Shown: positions 53,158 to 63,655 of the stretch, in pieces
Layout: the number at the start of each line of letters is the position of its first letter
How positions within the stretch are numbered: position 1 is the stretch's first letter
NCBI GenBank assembly: GCA_030220185.1
Contig: JASPKZ010007535.1
Span: 282,001-346,000, forward strand
Length of the DNA: 64,000 bases
Direction of reading: 5' to 3'
DNA from: Diploptera punctata
Lineage: Eukaryota > Arthropoda > Insecta > Blattodea > Blaberidae
Position numbers and translations under genes: made by a program
Notes under the pieces: generated by a model
Database searches by the model: none
What the model saw: only the letters and a program-made list of their open reading frames with translations
What the model was told of the DNA's origin: nothing

Positions 53158-53450
53158 TTAATCCATCCTTAGTAATTCTGCCCGAAGGCAGGTCCTTCAC
53201 TGCATTCATAGCATTTTCATGCTATGATTGCAGCTTTACTAGGGAATTGTAGGTGTGGTAGCTTCCCGTTGCTTTCCACACCGGTGAAGGATGATGATAA
53301 TGATGATGATGGCCATATGATTTCGGGGACCGTTTGGGCCTTAAAGTTTTCCTGACATTTGTCTTACAGATGAGGAAAAAGCCCGATAAAAACCTCACTC
53401 AGAAAAATTGTCCCGACCGGGGATCGAACCCGGGTCCGCTGCGTGACAAG
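53158..53450 (-). mobile_element. SINE-1, 5' truncated
   Basis: Both 3' hairpins intact (53174-53235), B-box GGTTCGATCCCCGG near 53425. It ends at CTTGTCACGC, so the first ~50 bp of the tRNA-like head is missing. Confidence 0.93.
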
Positions 53451-53483
53451 GTGAACTATTTTCTTAAATACTGATTAAATATA

Positions 53484-53525
53484 TGCCAGCAGCCGCGGTT
53501 ATACATAGGCTAAAAACAAATTTCC
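53484..53525 (+). pseudogene. Possible NUMT: 12S rRNA conserved loop
   Basis: TGCCAGCAGCCGCGGTTATA followed by CATAGG and A-rich text matches the most conserved small-subunit rRNA loop in its mitochondrial form (GGTTATAC, not the GGTAATTC of nuclear 18S). Only about 30-40 bp are convincing, so it may be a short mitochondrial insert. Confidence 0.45.
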
Positions 53526-53629
53526 TCTTGAAAGATGCACTTGATTTAATGGTAGACACAGTACCGGTATATGCCCGGAGAAGAAGATAAAATATTATAA
53601 ACGAAATAAACATTATTTTTTATATATTT

Positions 53630-53950
53630 ACTCCCTCCAGGTTGTCCATACGACATTTCTGGTATTCTCTCCTGTTATTGATATTATAACCTACTTCTGA
53701 GGCTGGGGCGCCTTGAAGGCGGAATTACATTGCCCCGATGATGTATGATAAATTATGATGATGGCAAACTTAATCTAAATGAGATGAATATGATAATGAT
53801 GGCCAGATGATGTTCGGGAACAGTCGTCTGACAGGTGAGGAAAAATCCCGAAAAATAACAACTCATCCGGGAAACTTGTCCTGACCGAGGATCGAACCCT
53901 GGTCCGCTGCATGACAAGGTAGCATGCTACTTCAAGATCACAGCGGTGAA
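53630..53950 (-). mobile_element. SINE-2 copy
   Basis: Minus strand: TCACCGCTGTGATCTTGAAG head, B-box GGGTTCGATCCTCGGTCAGG (53888-53907), CGACTGTTCCCGAACATC, CCTTCAAGGCGCCCC, GACAACCTGGAGGGAG end. The GGCCTTAA block of SINE-1 is absent. Confidence 0.88.
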
Positions 53951-54420
53951 CTAAACGACATAAAGATATATGTATCATATGTAGATACAAAGAGAAAAGT
54001 AGGACTGAGGGATAAGTGGAGAATGCTCAGTTTGGGATCACGGACCTGTCCTTGGGAACAAAAATATGAGTGAATTAAAGAATTTATAAGTCTCAGAATT
54101 AAATAGATTTTGCAAGAAAAAATAAAAACAGGGAACATAAATGCTAATGAGGCACGTTCTTTCACTTTCAAATTGGATTATTTTCTTTGATTATGTAGTA
54201 ATAATGTGGTACTGCATTGTTTTACTGCACACGTACAGTAAAAGTATTGCAGTACTTTACAGCTCTATTGGCGAATGTTATTGGTATTTATTAACAATCC
54301 AATTCGTATTTGTCAGGTCAATTTACTGATTTTTTAAAGCATTATCATCATTTACAGTTATTTATACAGCGTGTTTCATAAGTAACACATGACACTAATA
54401 AAATTAAATACTTTTTTATG
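53951..54420. other. Unassigned; possible mariner end
   Basis: TACAGCGTGTTTCATAAGTA at 54365-54384 resembles a Tc1/mariner terminus, but no partner was found. Confidence 0.3.
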
Positions 54421-54430
54421 TCTATATTGT

Positions 54431-54718
54431 AGCGTGCTGCCTTGTCACGCAGCGGGACCGGGGTCGATTCACAGTCGGGACAGGCTCTTGGGTGAGGTTT
54501 TTCGGGATTTTTCGTCACCTGTAAGACAAATGTCAGGAAGCTTAGGACCCAACGATCCCCGAAAATCATCCAGCCATCATCATCATCTTTCACCGGAGTG
54601 GAAAGCCACGGGAAGCTACCACACCCACAATTCCTCAGTAAAGCTGTAAAGAATAGAATGAAAATGCTATGATTGTAGTGAAAGATCTGCCCTTGGGCAG
54701 AATTACGATGGATGGATA
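54431..54718 (+). mobile_element. SINE-1, 5' truncated, 10-bp TSD, older
   Basis: Begins AGCGTGCTGCCTTGTCACGC and ends GGCAGAATTACGATGGATGGA. Flanked by TCTATATTGT at 54421-54430 and 54719-54728. The B-box is mutated (GGTCGATTCACAG). The UUCG loop reads CTTG and the GAAA hairpin has lost most pairing, so an older copy. Confidence 0.92.
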
Positions 54719-54835
54719 TCTATATTGTCGAGTCAATATATAGCTGTACGTGTATGTCTATTTTACATATATGTGCTAGTTGAGCAGAAGGCAAGGCCTT
54801 ATGGTCAGAATTTTCCTAAAATAAGTAAAACATTA

Positions 54836-55132
54836 GGGGCACGCCGTAGCGTAGTGGTTAAGGCACTGAGCTACAAGTCGGAGGGTCGAGGGTTCAAGTC
54901 CCGTTGGGGTCAGGATTTTTAAACTGACCCAAACCCTCTGGCGGCACTATGGCCCTGGGGTCGACTCAGCCTCTAACGGAAATGAGTACCAGACGCCTGT
55001 TCTGGGGTAAAGGCGGCCGTCACGCAGGGCTGACAACCCGGCTGACATCAAGTGCCGATTGTCTAGAAAAAGTGGGAGCCTTAACCTCCTACTACCCCAA
55101 GGGTCTCCTGAGGCCTGTTGTGGGATCACTTT
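54836..55132 (+). mobile_element. SINE-4, full length, 13-bp TSD
   Basis: GGGGCACGCCGTAGCGTAGT (A-box), GAGGGTTCAAGTCCCGTTGG (B-box), through GATTGTCTAGAAAAAGTGGG to GTTGTGGGATCACTTT. Flanked by AAGTAAAACATTA at 54823-54835 and 55133-55145, exact. Defines the family ends. Confidence 0.97.
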
Positions 55133-55264
55133 AAGTAAAACATTATTATCAATATTAATGGAGCCAGTTTTTGTTTTTTTTTTATGTAAAAGGATTTTAC
55201 TATGAGAGAGAATGGGAATAGTATTGAAAAAGTATTTTATTCTTTTCAGTGTCATTTTAGAAAT

Positions 55265-55336
55265 TTTGTATGGAGAGCTTATGTCAGCGCGGCCATGGAC
55301 CTAAGGGTTCGATAGAGCCAGTAAGTTAATTAGTTA
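55265..55336 (+). mobile_element. 72-bp LINE-A insertion with 11-bp TSD
   Basis: Only the last ~72 bp: TGTATGGAGAGCTTATGTCA to GGGTTCGATAGAGCCAGTAA-GTTAATTAGTTA. Flanked by ATTTTAGAAAT at 55254-55264 and 55337-55347, so it is a genuine, extremely truncated retrotransposition. Confidence 0.92.
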
Positions 55337-55698
55337 ATTTTAGAAATGTGATTTACAGTTCATAAGCGCTCAATACGCCTAATAACACCAGTGTTATCAT
55401 TTAATATGACCATTTAGCTTAAACAGTGATAAATCCAGTATCTGAAAGTCACCAATTACAACCAAGCACACCTATCTGTCAACACATCGTTTTTCTGATA
55501 TCAATTTCCTGTTATCGCACCTATGTGCAATTTACAAATTAAGCAAAACAACGCTAGGAAATAACTTATTCTTAAAAGCTCTTTAGTGTGAACATCGATA
55601 ATCAGTTTTCTTTCATATTTTTTTGATGAAGACTTTAGTTCACATAACAAAAATGTTCATTTTAACATAAAAAATCGTCTTAATTTAACATTTACCAA

Positions 55699-55965
55699 TT
55701 GTTACTCGAAATTAAAATTATGGATTCATTGAAATATCTAAAAATTAATACTGTAAAAGAACATTTTATGGATATGTTATTTAACTTATATCATATCATT
55801 CAATGCAGTGATAGCCCACTAAAAGAGATTGCCAACGATAATGTTAAACGGCGATTCCTAGACTCCAGAGACCTCAAGCGATTGGCAGGAGGAACTCACA
55901 AGTTACAGATTGCTGTATTACCGATACATATCAATACCGCCATCTGTTGGGTTACCGAAAATTAA
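55699..55965 (+). other. Unrecognised 88-aa open frame
   Basis: Reads MLLEIKIMDSLKYLKINTVK and, near the end, DSRDLKRLAGGTHKLQIAVL. More balanced composition than the AT-noise frames around it and free of repeats. No family recognised; could be an exon, an eroded transposon ORF or chance. No splice context was assigned. Confidence 0.2.
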
Positions 55966-56485
55966 TATTTCCTGATCTCGGTAGCTAAGTCGTTAATTTC
56001 AGCATTTACTATACCACAAGTAAAATATTTTCCCCGAAGTATTCAATAATAAAAATAACATCTCACACCATATTTTGTCTTGTTCTTAGAATATTTCGAA
56101 GAAATCATTACACTATCGCCAGTTTTTACTCTACTGTTTTTCTTTTGTGGTCATTCAATGTTTCCTTGAATAATAGAACAATGGTCCAGCAAAAATTGAC
56201 GATGGAATACTAATTTCTCCCAAACCGTTCTAAAAAAAACAAAACATGAGGTGAGATGTAATTTTTATTAGTACCTCAAAGTGTTACTTCCTACAAATTT
56301 TTATTTCTCAATTTTCAAGATCTATTAACTTATGATTTTTACCAATGTTAGGAATATAGCCTATTCCTTACATCAGAAAAACAGTTGATGAGTCTTATTA
56401 CTTGTAATTTAACAAAAAAATGGTTGCTTGATCCTACATATACCTTAAAATGTGTATCCAACATAATAAAATAAAATATACAGTT
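55966..56485. other. Unassigned stretch
   Basis: Nothing recognised. Confidence 0.4.
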
Positions 56486-56497
56486 TGTTATAATATT

Positions 56498-56841
56498 CCA
56501 TCCATAGTAATTCGGCCCGATGGCAGGTCCTTCAATGCAATCATAGCATTTTCATGCTATGCTTGCAGCTTTACTAGGGAATTGTAGGTGTGGTAGCTTC
56601 CCGTTGCTTTCCACACCGGTGGTGATGATGATGATGATTATTATAATAAGGATGATGATGATGATGGCCATATGATTTCGGGGACCGTTTGGGCCTTAAA
56701 GTTTTCCTGACATTTGTCTTACAGGTGAGGAAAAACCCCTGGTAAAAACCTCACCCAGAAAAACTGCCCCGACCGGGGATCGAACCCGGGCCCACTGCGT
56801 GACAAGGCAGCACGCTACCTCGACACCACAGCGGTGGACTA
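56498..56841 (-). mobile_element. SINE-1, full length, 12-bp TSD
   Basis: Complete. Internal trinucleotide tract is GAT with an ATTATTATAATAAG interruption. The UUCG hairpin is altered (CGGCCCGATGGCAG on plus) while the GAAA hairpin is intact. Flanked by TGTTATAAYATT at 56486-56497 and 56842-56853 (one mismatch). Confidence 0.95.
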
Positions 56842-56853
56842 TGTTATAACATT

Positions 56854-58370
56854 AAATAGAAATAAATTATTCAAAACTAACATTACGAGCATGAATTGAA
56901 ACAAACTTTTATAAAATCATTACTTCTTATTAAAATTAAGAGGAAACCTATTTATTTAAAATGATGAGAAATATTTAACTTAGCAAGTCTGTTGGCTACA
57001 CTTAGAGCAGACGAAAATACCTGCGACCGCAGCGTTCCAAGTGATTGGCAAAAACAACTAGTACTTTCACATATGCGTCGGCACCCCCTGATTCAATGCA
57101 TTCAAAATCTGTAGGTATAACTTGTGGCCCAGATTTTTAAGATAATTTTTTTCTCACTTCAAAATTGTTGGTGAATTTACCGATAAAATCTAGACAACTC
57201 GTAATATTACTGCTCAGTACTTTAATGATATAAATTTCAAATATCAGTATTTAAATTCAATTATTAAATTTTGGGCTATTTTCCACACCCAATAGGCCTA
57301 TTAGTAAACATAAATTCTTAGAATGTTAGAAAATGTTCGATACTTCGGAAGAATAAGAATATTTTAGGCTATATTTTTCGGTCAAGCATGAGTACTTGTT
57401 ATTAGTTGAGATTGTAATCACCAGAATGCATGCTAGACAATGATTGATTTGAGAGAGAACGCCCACCAACCGATTTTCATTAAATTTTGCCACCTTAGCC
57501 ACACGCGAAACACAGATTGTAATTATGGCGGCGAGATCGCCATTTGTCAGAGTTTTCTAGCAATATTCCTAATTAGGAGAGTCTGAGACAAAATACTGAC
57601 GACTTGTCACCTTATATGTAAACATGACTGTCATGCTCCAATCGTAAGTAAGCCTATCGTTTATTATTATCAAGTCTCATTATTATTATTATTATTATTG
57701 TTATTATATGTTATGAATGGGGAATGAAAGAGAGGCATGAGAAGTTTCTTATGAATCGATAGTGCTAATTAGTTCTATTAGGCTATTATTTCAGTATTAT
57801 TATTACTATTATTGTTATTATTAATATCAACATTGTGTGAACGAAAACCAGCTAGCCTATTAAAAGATAAAAAATAGGCTAGCGTTTCCGTGACGTCGTT
57901 GTACTTTAGGTGGGGAGGCAAGAGCTGAAATTAGTACTATTAACTAACTAAAATTTTCGACTCATGTTATTACTGAAGATGTGTTTCAAATGTGAATTTG
58001 TACTTAGAAGTAATTCCAAATTGAGCTGAACGTATAACTGACTATAAAATTATCGCGTGTAGCAGGAACTATCTCTTCATTCATACAAACAAACAACGGA
58101 GACAGCGTTTTCTTTCAGCTCTGTACTAGGAGTTAGAATCTAGAGGAAGAGGTAGCCCTTATGCTATAAAACGACAAATAAATAACGGTCCGCGCCTGCT
58201 AGTGTACAGTGCGCTAAGTAGGAATAATTATGTTATTAAGGGGATCAATTTTGTTCTAGGCCTATATGAATGATTTTAAAATACAGCTAATAAAGCGCAT
58301 GTTTTCTCAGAATGTGTTCCTATAAGCATAATGAACATTTCATTGGCATATTATGAATGCTACAGTATAA
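56854..58370. other. Unassigned 1.5-kb stretch
   Basis: (ATT)n tracts at about 57680-57700 and 57795-57820. AATGGGGAATGAAAGAGAGGCATG-type phrases near 57720 with GAATCGATAGTGCTAATTAG near 57752 hint at a decayed LINE-A 3' end. No gene. Confidence 0.35.
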
Positions 58371-58954
58371 TCCCCCCCCCCTCCGACGGTAACTCTAACG
58401 TAATGGTGGGGTTTGTATGGTTAACCCTTAAATTGGCAAAACTAGACTAGACTAGACTATGTGGTGGAAGTGGATCACTTTTCCAAAACGTATCCCTCCC
58501 CCGAGCCGGCCAATGATGAATCCAGTTTCCTGGATGCATTCTCGGCGGCCGAGAAAGGAACCGTATGGTCCATGAACCATACTTCCGGCCACTTTAGGGA
58601 TTTATAGACCTTCTTTAGCCCTTTGGTGTATCGTCAGTGTAGATAGCGAGCGTATAGTAGTAGTAGTTATGTAATGGAAATTGTGTCACTTCTTGAACTT
58701 CCCTTTTTATCCATCAAGGAAAACATCCATTTTTTGTGGAAGCGTCCTCGACCTATGGGGATTGTTCAATCATGAACAACAACTTCTGGCTATTCTTAGG
58801 GATTTCCAACCCTCTTTAGCCCTTGTGAATTAATTATATCGTCGTAGTTATTTAATAATTTGTCATTTACGAACTTATTTGTTCGTATTCTGATTTTTGT
58901 ATTGTATATCCTCTACCCACGATAACTAGCCGCAGTCCGGTGTCAAAGGTCCAG
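58371..58954. other. Unassigned; (CTAGA)n and partial duplication
   Basis: (CTAGA)n at 58440-58457. Two related phrases, CCGTATGGTCCATGAACCATACTTC..TTTAGGGATTTATAGACC..TTTAGCCCTT (58560-58622) and GGGATTGTTCAATCATGAACAACAAC..CTTAGGGATTTCCAACC..TTTAGCCCTT (58757-58825), form a ~200-bp diverged repeat pair. Confidence 0.45.
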
Positions 58955-59182
58955 TGGTTGGACACACCAATCCTGCATTCTAATTTCTCGTATCAATTAT
59001 TTAAATGTGGCGGACCGCAGTGAAAACGAAATCATATATAACTGTTATTAGGTATATTGAGTAATTCTACATACATTTGAATAATTTCTTTCAGTTCATT
59101 TTCCTCAGTTTTATTAAATATATTAAATAAATCAAACCAATTGATGTATCCTGTAAGATATATTGCTACTTTAAGGGTTAAA
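58955..59182 (-). repeat. Repeat U, copy 2
   Basis: Inverse of 2132-2345. The minus frame at 59032-59220 reads TLKVAIYLTGYINWFDLFNI, then FNKTEENELKEIIQMYVELL. The peptide similarity to copy 1 suggests a decayed coding sequence of unknown type. Confidence 0.6.
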
Positions 59183-59194
59183 TGATCATAAGAG

Positions 59195-59490
59195 CTATGC
59201 CGGCTGGTAGAGCCTCCCAAGCCAGACAGATCAAGGGAGAAAACCCAGATAAAAATAGATATCCTGGTCCTCCAGGTTAGTGGTTGGGCGTGAGGCTAAC
59301 AACCTCATCCTGTAAAAACTTACACCGTCGAGAATCCTCAAACTAATCAAGCCGGACTGAAAAATTTAAGACGACTCGGGGATGGAGAAAGAAGGCAGAA
59401 GATTGAAATGGATGGAGGAGCTAGTTGGGGGGGGGTCAAGGCCTGCAATGGGTTATAGCACCAAACATGATTATGATGATGATGATGATG
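59195..59490 (+). mobile_element. LINE with internal deletion and (GAT)n tail
   Basis: Left part GATCAAGGGAGAAAACCCAG, ATATCCTGGTCCTCCAGGTT and CTAACAACCTCATCCTGTAA is a LINE 5' segment I have seen in other insects. It jumps to a 3' end, GGCAGAAGATTGAAATGGAT and CAAGGCCTGCAATGGGTTAT-AGCACC, then (ATG)n at 59468-59490. Confidence 0.5.
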
Positions 59491-59689
59491 CGAATAATTT
59501 AAAATAGCTACTTCCTTTTTATTTTTCTTGATCTTAATATGTGACTTTGGTTCATTTTCTAGTAACAAACGTTTCTACTACGTTCTTTCAAAATAATTAT
59601 TTATGTAAATCTACCAATAAATCACTTCCAAGAGAAATAAACGTGTCAAACTGTGCACAAAGTAATGTTACTAGTCGCTGTGGCCTCTC
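59491..59689. other. Unassigned short stretch
   Basis: No feature recognised. Confidence 0.35.
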
Positions 59690-61310
59690 TCACACAGAGG
59701 TCCAAGTTTTATTTCACAGTTCATTTTTTCTAGAGAATATAATAAAATATTTAGAGGATAAAGAGGGGTACAACTTATGGTATTAATCACTTGCTGGTAC
59801 ACATTCTATTAAATAACACTAAGAAACCGGAACTGTAAATAAATATCAATAAAACTAAATAAATATGGCCACACAAAGAAATACACTATCATCATCATCA
59901 TCATCATAGTACATTCACGAATTTAGGCCATTTGTTGACCTGTTTCGGCCTCAAGAGAAACACCATCCAAAAGTCTTTTGAGTGGACGTCCTGGTCTTCT
60001 TCTTCCTACAGGTTGTTATCTTAACATTTGTTTGGGTATTCTGTGATCTTCCATTCGATGAACATGTTGCATCCATCTTGACTTATAATCAGAAATTTTG
60101 TTTGCTAAAGATTCCATGTGTAATTCTTCCAAGATGTCTTCATTTTTTTGTGATCTAGTAGTGTGTATCCTGCAGTCCTCCGAAGATATCTCATTTCAGC
60201 AGATCTAAGTCTCTGTATATCCTTCTGTTTCAACGTCCATACTTCGCTACCATACAAAAGAGTTGGAAGAGTGTTTTATACACTTTCAGTCTAGAATGCT
60301 TTTGGACTAACTGTGGCTTGAAGATAGAATTTATTAACCCTAAAATTCTTAAAAATTTAGATATTTTGCATTTACATCCTTTTCTTCTTCATATGAGATA
60401 TTGCATGTAATATTATTCACCTGCTCCAAAATTTTACTGTCCAGTACAATTTTACTTCTGACAGGATCTACACCTTGAAATGCCATAATTTTTGTTTTTT
60501 CTGTAGATATCTTTAATCCATATTCTTCTGTAATTTTGTTAAGTTCATACAGACCTTTCTGTAGATTATCTTCGGAATTTGCTATTATTATTTGGTCATC
60601 TGCAAACAATATGGTGTTTGATTTTCTATTTTCTGATATTCTTATTCCAAATTTATATTTTGAAATACACTATATAATTAAAATGGGCAGCTAATGATAA
60701 ATGAGAGACATTTTGAATAAGTGACTGATTTAAAATGCCTAGGAGCAATATTTTCAAACAGGGCTGAAGTCCAGAAATAAAATACAGGGTCAATTCTGGA
60801 AACGATAAAATTACGCATTATAGGGACTCTTGTCTTTCCTACTTCTCTCAAAATACTTAAAACTAAAAATATATAAAACACTCATTTTTGCAATTATATG
60901 GATACAAAACATGAATTCTTATTTTAAAGGGGGGGAACATATTACCAGTGTTTAAGAATGAAGTACTTAGCAAAATGTTGGACCAAAGAGAGATGAACAA
61001 ACAGGTGAATGTAAAAGACTATATAACAATGAGCTACGTGATCTTCATGAGAAAACAGATGTAGGCCTAATAAAAACAGTAAGTCTTTAGTCTGCGATGG
61101 GTGGGACATATGGTAGGCCTTATGAAAGAAGAATGTGGAAACTTCTTGTATGAAAATCAGAGAGAACGCGACCAGTAGATAGGAGGCTGAGATGGACAGG
61201 ACATATGGCACGAATGGGTTGAATGGAAGAGAGATATGGAAACGTCCAAGTGGAAAGTGTCCAGTAAGTAGGCCAGGAATGGTCCTAAAGTGCAAGTGAT
61301 TTAGTTATTT
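59690..61310 (+). pseudogene. LINE-A split by a nested LINE-B
   Basis: Left part 59690-59889: FFLENIIKYLEDKEGYNLWY (RT region), a small deletion over YADD, NININKTKYMATQRNTL. The right part resumes at 60662: NGQLMINERHFE.-type text, FGPKRDEQTGE near 60985, RLRWVGHMVGL near 61095, then a second RRLRWTGHMARMG at about 61186-61225, so the C-terminal DNA is partly duplicated. Ends GTGATTTAGTTATTTAGTTAGAG. Many stops. Confidence 0.88.
59890..60661 (-). pseudogene. LINE-B inserted in LINE-A, 12-bp TSD
   Basis: Minus strand: NTILFADDQIIIANSEDNLQ (catalytic FADD, 60349-60609), KGLYELNKITEEYGLKISTE, KTKIMAFQGVDPVRSKIVLD, then frameshifts, YGSEVWTLKQKDIQRLRS near 60230-60260, RMQDTHY near 60160, GRRRPGRPLKRLLDGVSLEA near 60000-59960, a GHVRR-like segment, and a (GAT)n tail at 59890-59910. 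Host duplication GAAATACACTAT at 59878-59889 and 60662-60673 brackets it exactly. 5' truncated just before FADD. Confidence 0.93.
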
Positions 61311-61424
61311 AGTTAGAGGGTTGAATATCCAGGTTGAAACTTTTTGGGTTTTCCTCACTTCAAACGCAAATGTCACGAAATTCAGGGCCATAACTTCTAA
61401 GAAAAATTATGTATTATAATGTTG

Positions 61425-61825
61425 TCATCAAATCCACCGCTGTGGTCTCGAGGTAGCGTGCTCGCTTGTCACGCAGCGGGCCCGGGTTCGATCCCCGGTC
61501 AGGACAGTTTTTCTGGGTGAGGTTTTTATCGGGGTTTTTCCTCACCTGTAAGACAAATGTCAGGAAAACTTTAAGGCCCAAACGGTCCCCGAAATCATAT
61601 GGCCATCGCAATTATCAACATTCATATTCATCTTAGGTTAAGCTTAGGATTAGGGACTCTCCTGGCGCACTATTATCATCATCATCATCATCATCATCAT
61701 CACATCATCGGGACAACGTAACCCCGCCTTCCAGGCGCCCCAACCTCAGAAGTGGGTTACAAGTACGCCATGCCAGGAGAGAAACCAGGAGTGTCGAAAG
61801 ACAAACCTGGGACATTAGAAAAAAA
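61425..61825 (+). mobile_element. SINE-2, full length
   Basis: CCACCGCTGTGGTCTCGAGG head, B-box GGGTTCGATCCCCGGTCAGG (61484-61503), GAGGTTTTTATCGGGG, AAACGGTCCCCGAAATCATA, single-copy GCTTAGGATTAGGGACTCTC-CTGGCGC (source of the 18005-18772 minisatellite unit), (ATC)n at 61675-61702, AACGTAACCCCGCCTTCCAG, AGTGGGTTACAAGTACGCCA, AACCTGGGACATTAGAAAAAAAA. Confidence 0.95.
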
Positions 61826-62184
61826 AAATTGTCATCAATGAAATTCACGACAAATAAATTAAAATACAACAGAATAAATATTTGTAAAATATCCCTTGAA
61901 AATTTGAAGCAAGTGTGTATATAGTGCACGTAATAAAACATATAGACCTACTTCATGAGATGTATTTTAACATTAGCTATAGGTCATCTAGGGAACTCAG
62001 ATCACGATTTGATATTCGAATTAAAATATATATATATATATATATATATAATTTCACTACACTTTGAAGATGTTCCTTATTTTCCCATCTACACCCTAGT
62101 TTCCAAATCTCTTGTTAATGTAGGTTGATACAAAACAGCTTGATTAGAGATCTTTCATTAACTCATAGAAAGGTTATTCTAATT
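61826..62184. other. Unassigned, with (TA)n
   Basis: (TA)n at 62027-62049; otherwise nothing recognised. Confidence 0.5.
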
Positions 62185-62212
62185 TTTACACGCTTCATAT
62201 TAGCTTGACCTG

Positions 62213-62244
<32 letters not shown>

Positions 62245-62250
62245 AATCTA

Positions 62251-62386
62251 TGTAACTGAATTTTTCAACGCGTTTTTCACCAACTTACAATAATTGGATC
62301 GACTTGAAATTTTCTATACTTGTAAAGGACCCGTACAATACAATAATTTCATATTTATTTTACACGCTTTATATTAGCTCGACCTG

Positions 62387-62433
<47 letters not shown>

Positions 62434-63075
62434 GTAACGGAATCTTTCAACGCAATTTTCACCCACTTAAAATCATTGGATCGACTTGACACTTTGTATA
62501 TTTGTAAAAGACCCGTGACAATACAATAATTTCATATTTTATTCTAAAATCATGACCAGAATCATCAGAAAATAAAAAAATGTGTATTTGTATCTATGTA
62601 ACGGAATTTTTAAACACGATTTTCACCCACTTAGAAACATCGGATCGACTTCAAACTTTGTATAGGCTACGTGTAAAGAACCCGTGACAATACAATAATT
62701 TCATATTTATTTTCTAAAATCCTGGCCAGAATCATCAGAAAATCAAGGAAAGTGTCTTTGTTTCTATGTAACGGAATTTTTAACACGATTTTCACCCACT
62801 TAAAAACACTGGATCGACTTGAAACATTGTATACTTGTAAAGGACCCGCGACAATACAATATTTTCATATTTGTTTCTAAAATCCTGGCCAGAATCGTCA
62901 GATAATAAAAAAGTGTATTTGTATCTATGTAACGGAATCTTTGAACACGATTTTTACCCACTTAGAAACATTGGATCGAACTTGAAACGTTGTATACTTG
63001 TAAAGGACCCATGACAATATAATAATTTCATATTTTGTTTCTAAAATCCTGGTCAGAATCATCAGAAAATAAAAA
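62251..63075 (+). repeat. Five tandem units of TYR-FB copy 2
   Basis: Unit starts (TGTAAC..) at 62251, 62433, 62597, 62767 and 62928. Spacing 161-182 bp, the larger step carrying the second (TCTA)n. Units share CGATTTTCACCCACTTA, GGATCGACTTGAAAC, CCCGTGACAATACAATAAT, and differ by small indels. Confidence 0.93.
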
Positions 63076-63126
63076 AAATGAAAACTGGTATAATAGGTTG
63101 AGGACTTGTCGACTTTTTAGTTAATT

Positions 63127-63216
63127 GTTGTAAGAGCTCAGTTGGTAGAGGGGTGAACTCTAGTGGTATATAATTTCAGTAATTCATAGGTCGCTGGTTC
63201 AAATCCGGCTGGGAGG
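63127..63216 (+). pseudogene. tRNA-Tyr-like module, copy 2
   Basis: D-arm GCTCAGTTGGTAGAG, anticodon position CTA, the same TGGTATATAATTTCAGTA insert, and an intact T arm with B-box GGTCGCTGGTTCAAATCCGG. D-stem has one mismatch (GAGG for GAGC). B-box is better than in copy 1, and acceptor ends again do not pair. Confidence 0.75.
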
Positions 63217-63318
63217 TTTTTTTTTAGATGAGTATTGCTTTTAGCTCATACTACAATAGTATCGAATTTAAAGATATTTACATTTTTACCTTATTCTGTA
63301 AAATATTAAAAATTAAAA

Positions 63319-63654
63319 ATAAATAATAGTTTAAAAAACTAAAACAAAACGCTTTATTAGAAAACGGAACTAAAAAAAAAAAATAAATAATTTTAATTTC
63401 CAACACGCTTGGGATAAATAATTTTACCATCAAAAGCGTGGGGTGCTCTTTATCAATTAATATATTTCATAATAAACAGATATTGGTAAAAGTATCTAAG
63501 AAGAAAATCTAAAAATCATAAAAAGCACCCCACGCTTTTGATGGTAAAATTATTTATCCCAAGCGTGTTGGAAATTAAAATTATTTTTCTTTTTTTTTTA
63601 GTTCCGTTTTCTAATAAAGTGTGTTGTTTTAGTTTTTTAAACTATTATTTATTC
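63319..63654. repeat. Foldback of TYR-FB copy 2, loop inverted
   Basis: Arms 63319-63447 and 63524-63654 are nearly perfect inverted repeats. The loop 63448-63523 starts CTTTATCAATTAATATATTT and ends AATCATAAAA. Its reverse complement, not its forward text, aligns to the loop of copy 1 (TTTTTATG.TTTTTA.., CTTCTTAGA.ACTTTTACCA). Confidence 0.93.
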
Positions 63655-63655
63655 T

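Larger units (their letters stand above)
62185..63655 (+). mobile_element. TYR-FB element, copy 2
   Basis: ACACGCTTCATATTAGCTTG leader, (TCTA)n 62213-62244, first unit, then a second leader (ACACGCTTTATATTAGCTCG, 62362) with (TCTA)n 62389-62433, followed by four more units, GAAAACTGGTATAATAGGTT, tRNA-Tyr-like module, TTTTAGCTCATACTACAATA, and the foldback. Longer in tandem units but shorter in foldback arms than copy 1. No coding. Confidence 0.85.

Noticed and set aside
54365..54384. Mariner-like terminus TACAGCGTGTTTCATAAGTA
   Set aside because: No matching inverted end found within reach; kept only as a note.
55699..55965. 88-aa frame as a host exon
   Set aside because: No recognisable domain and no splice or repeat evidence; listed as unrecognised instead of as a gene.
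62213..62433. (TCTA)n as an independent microsatellite
   Set aside because: Present at the same place in both TYR-FB copies, so it is treated as part of the element.
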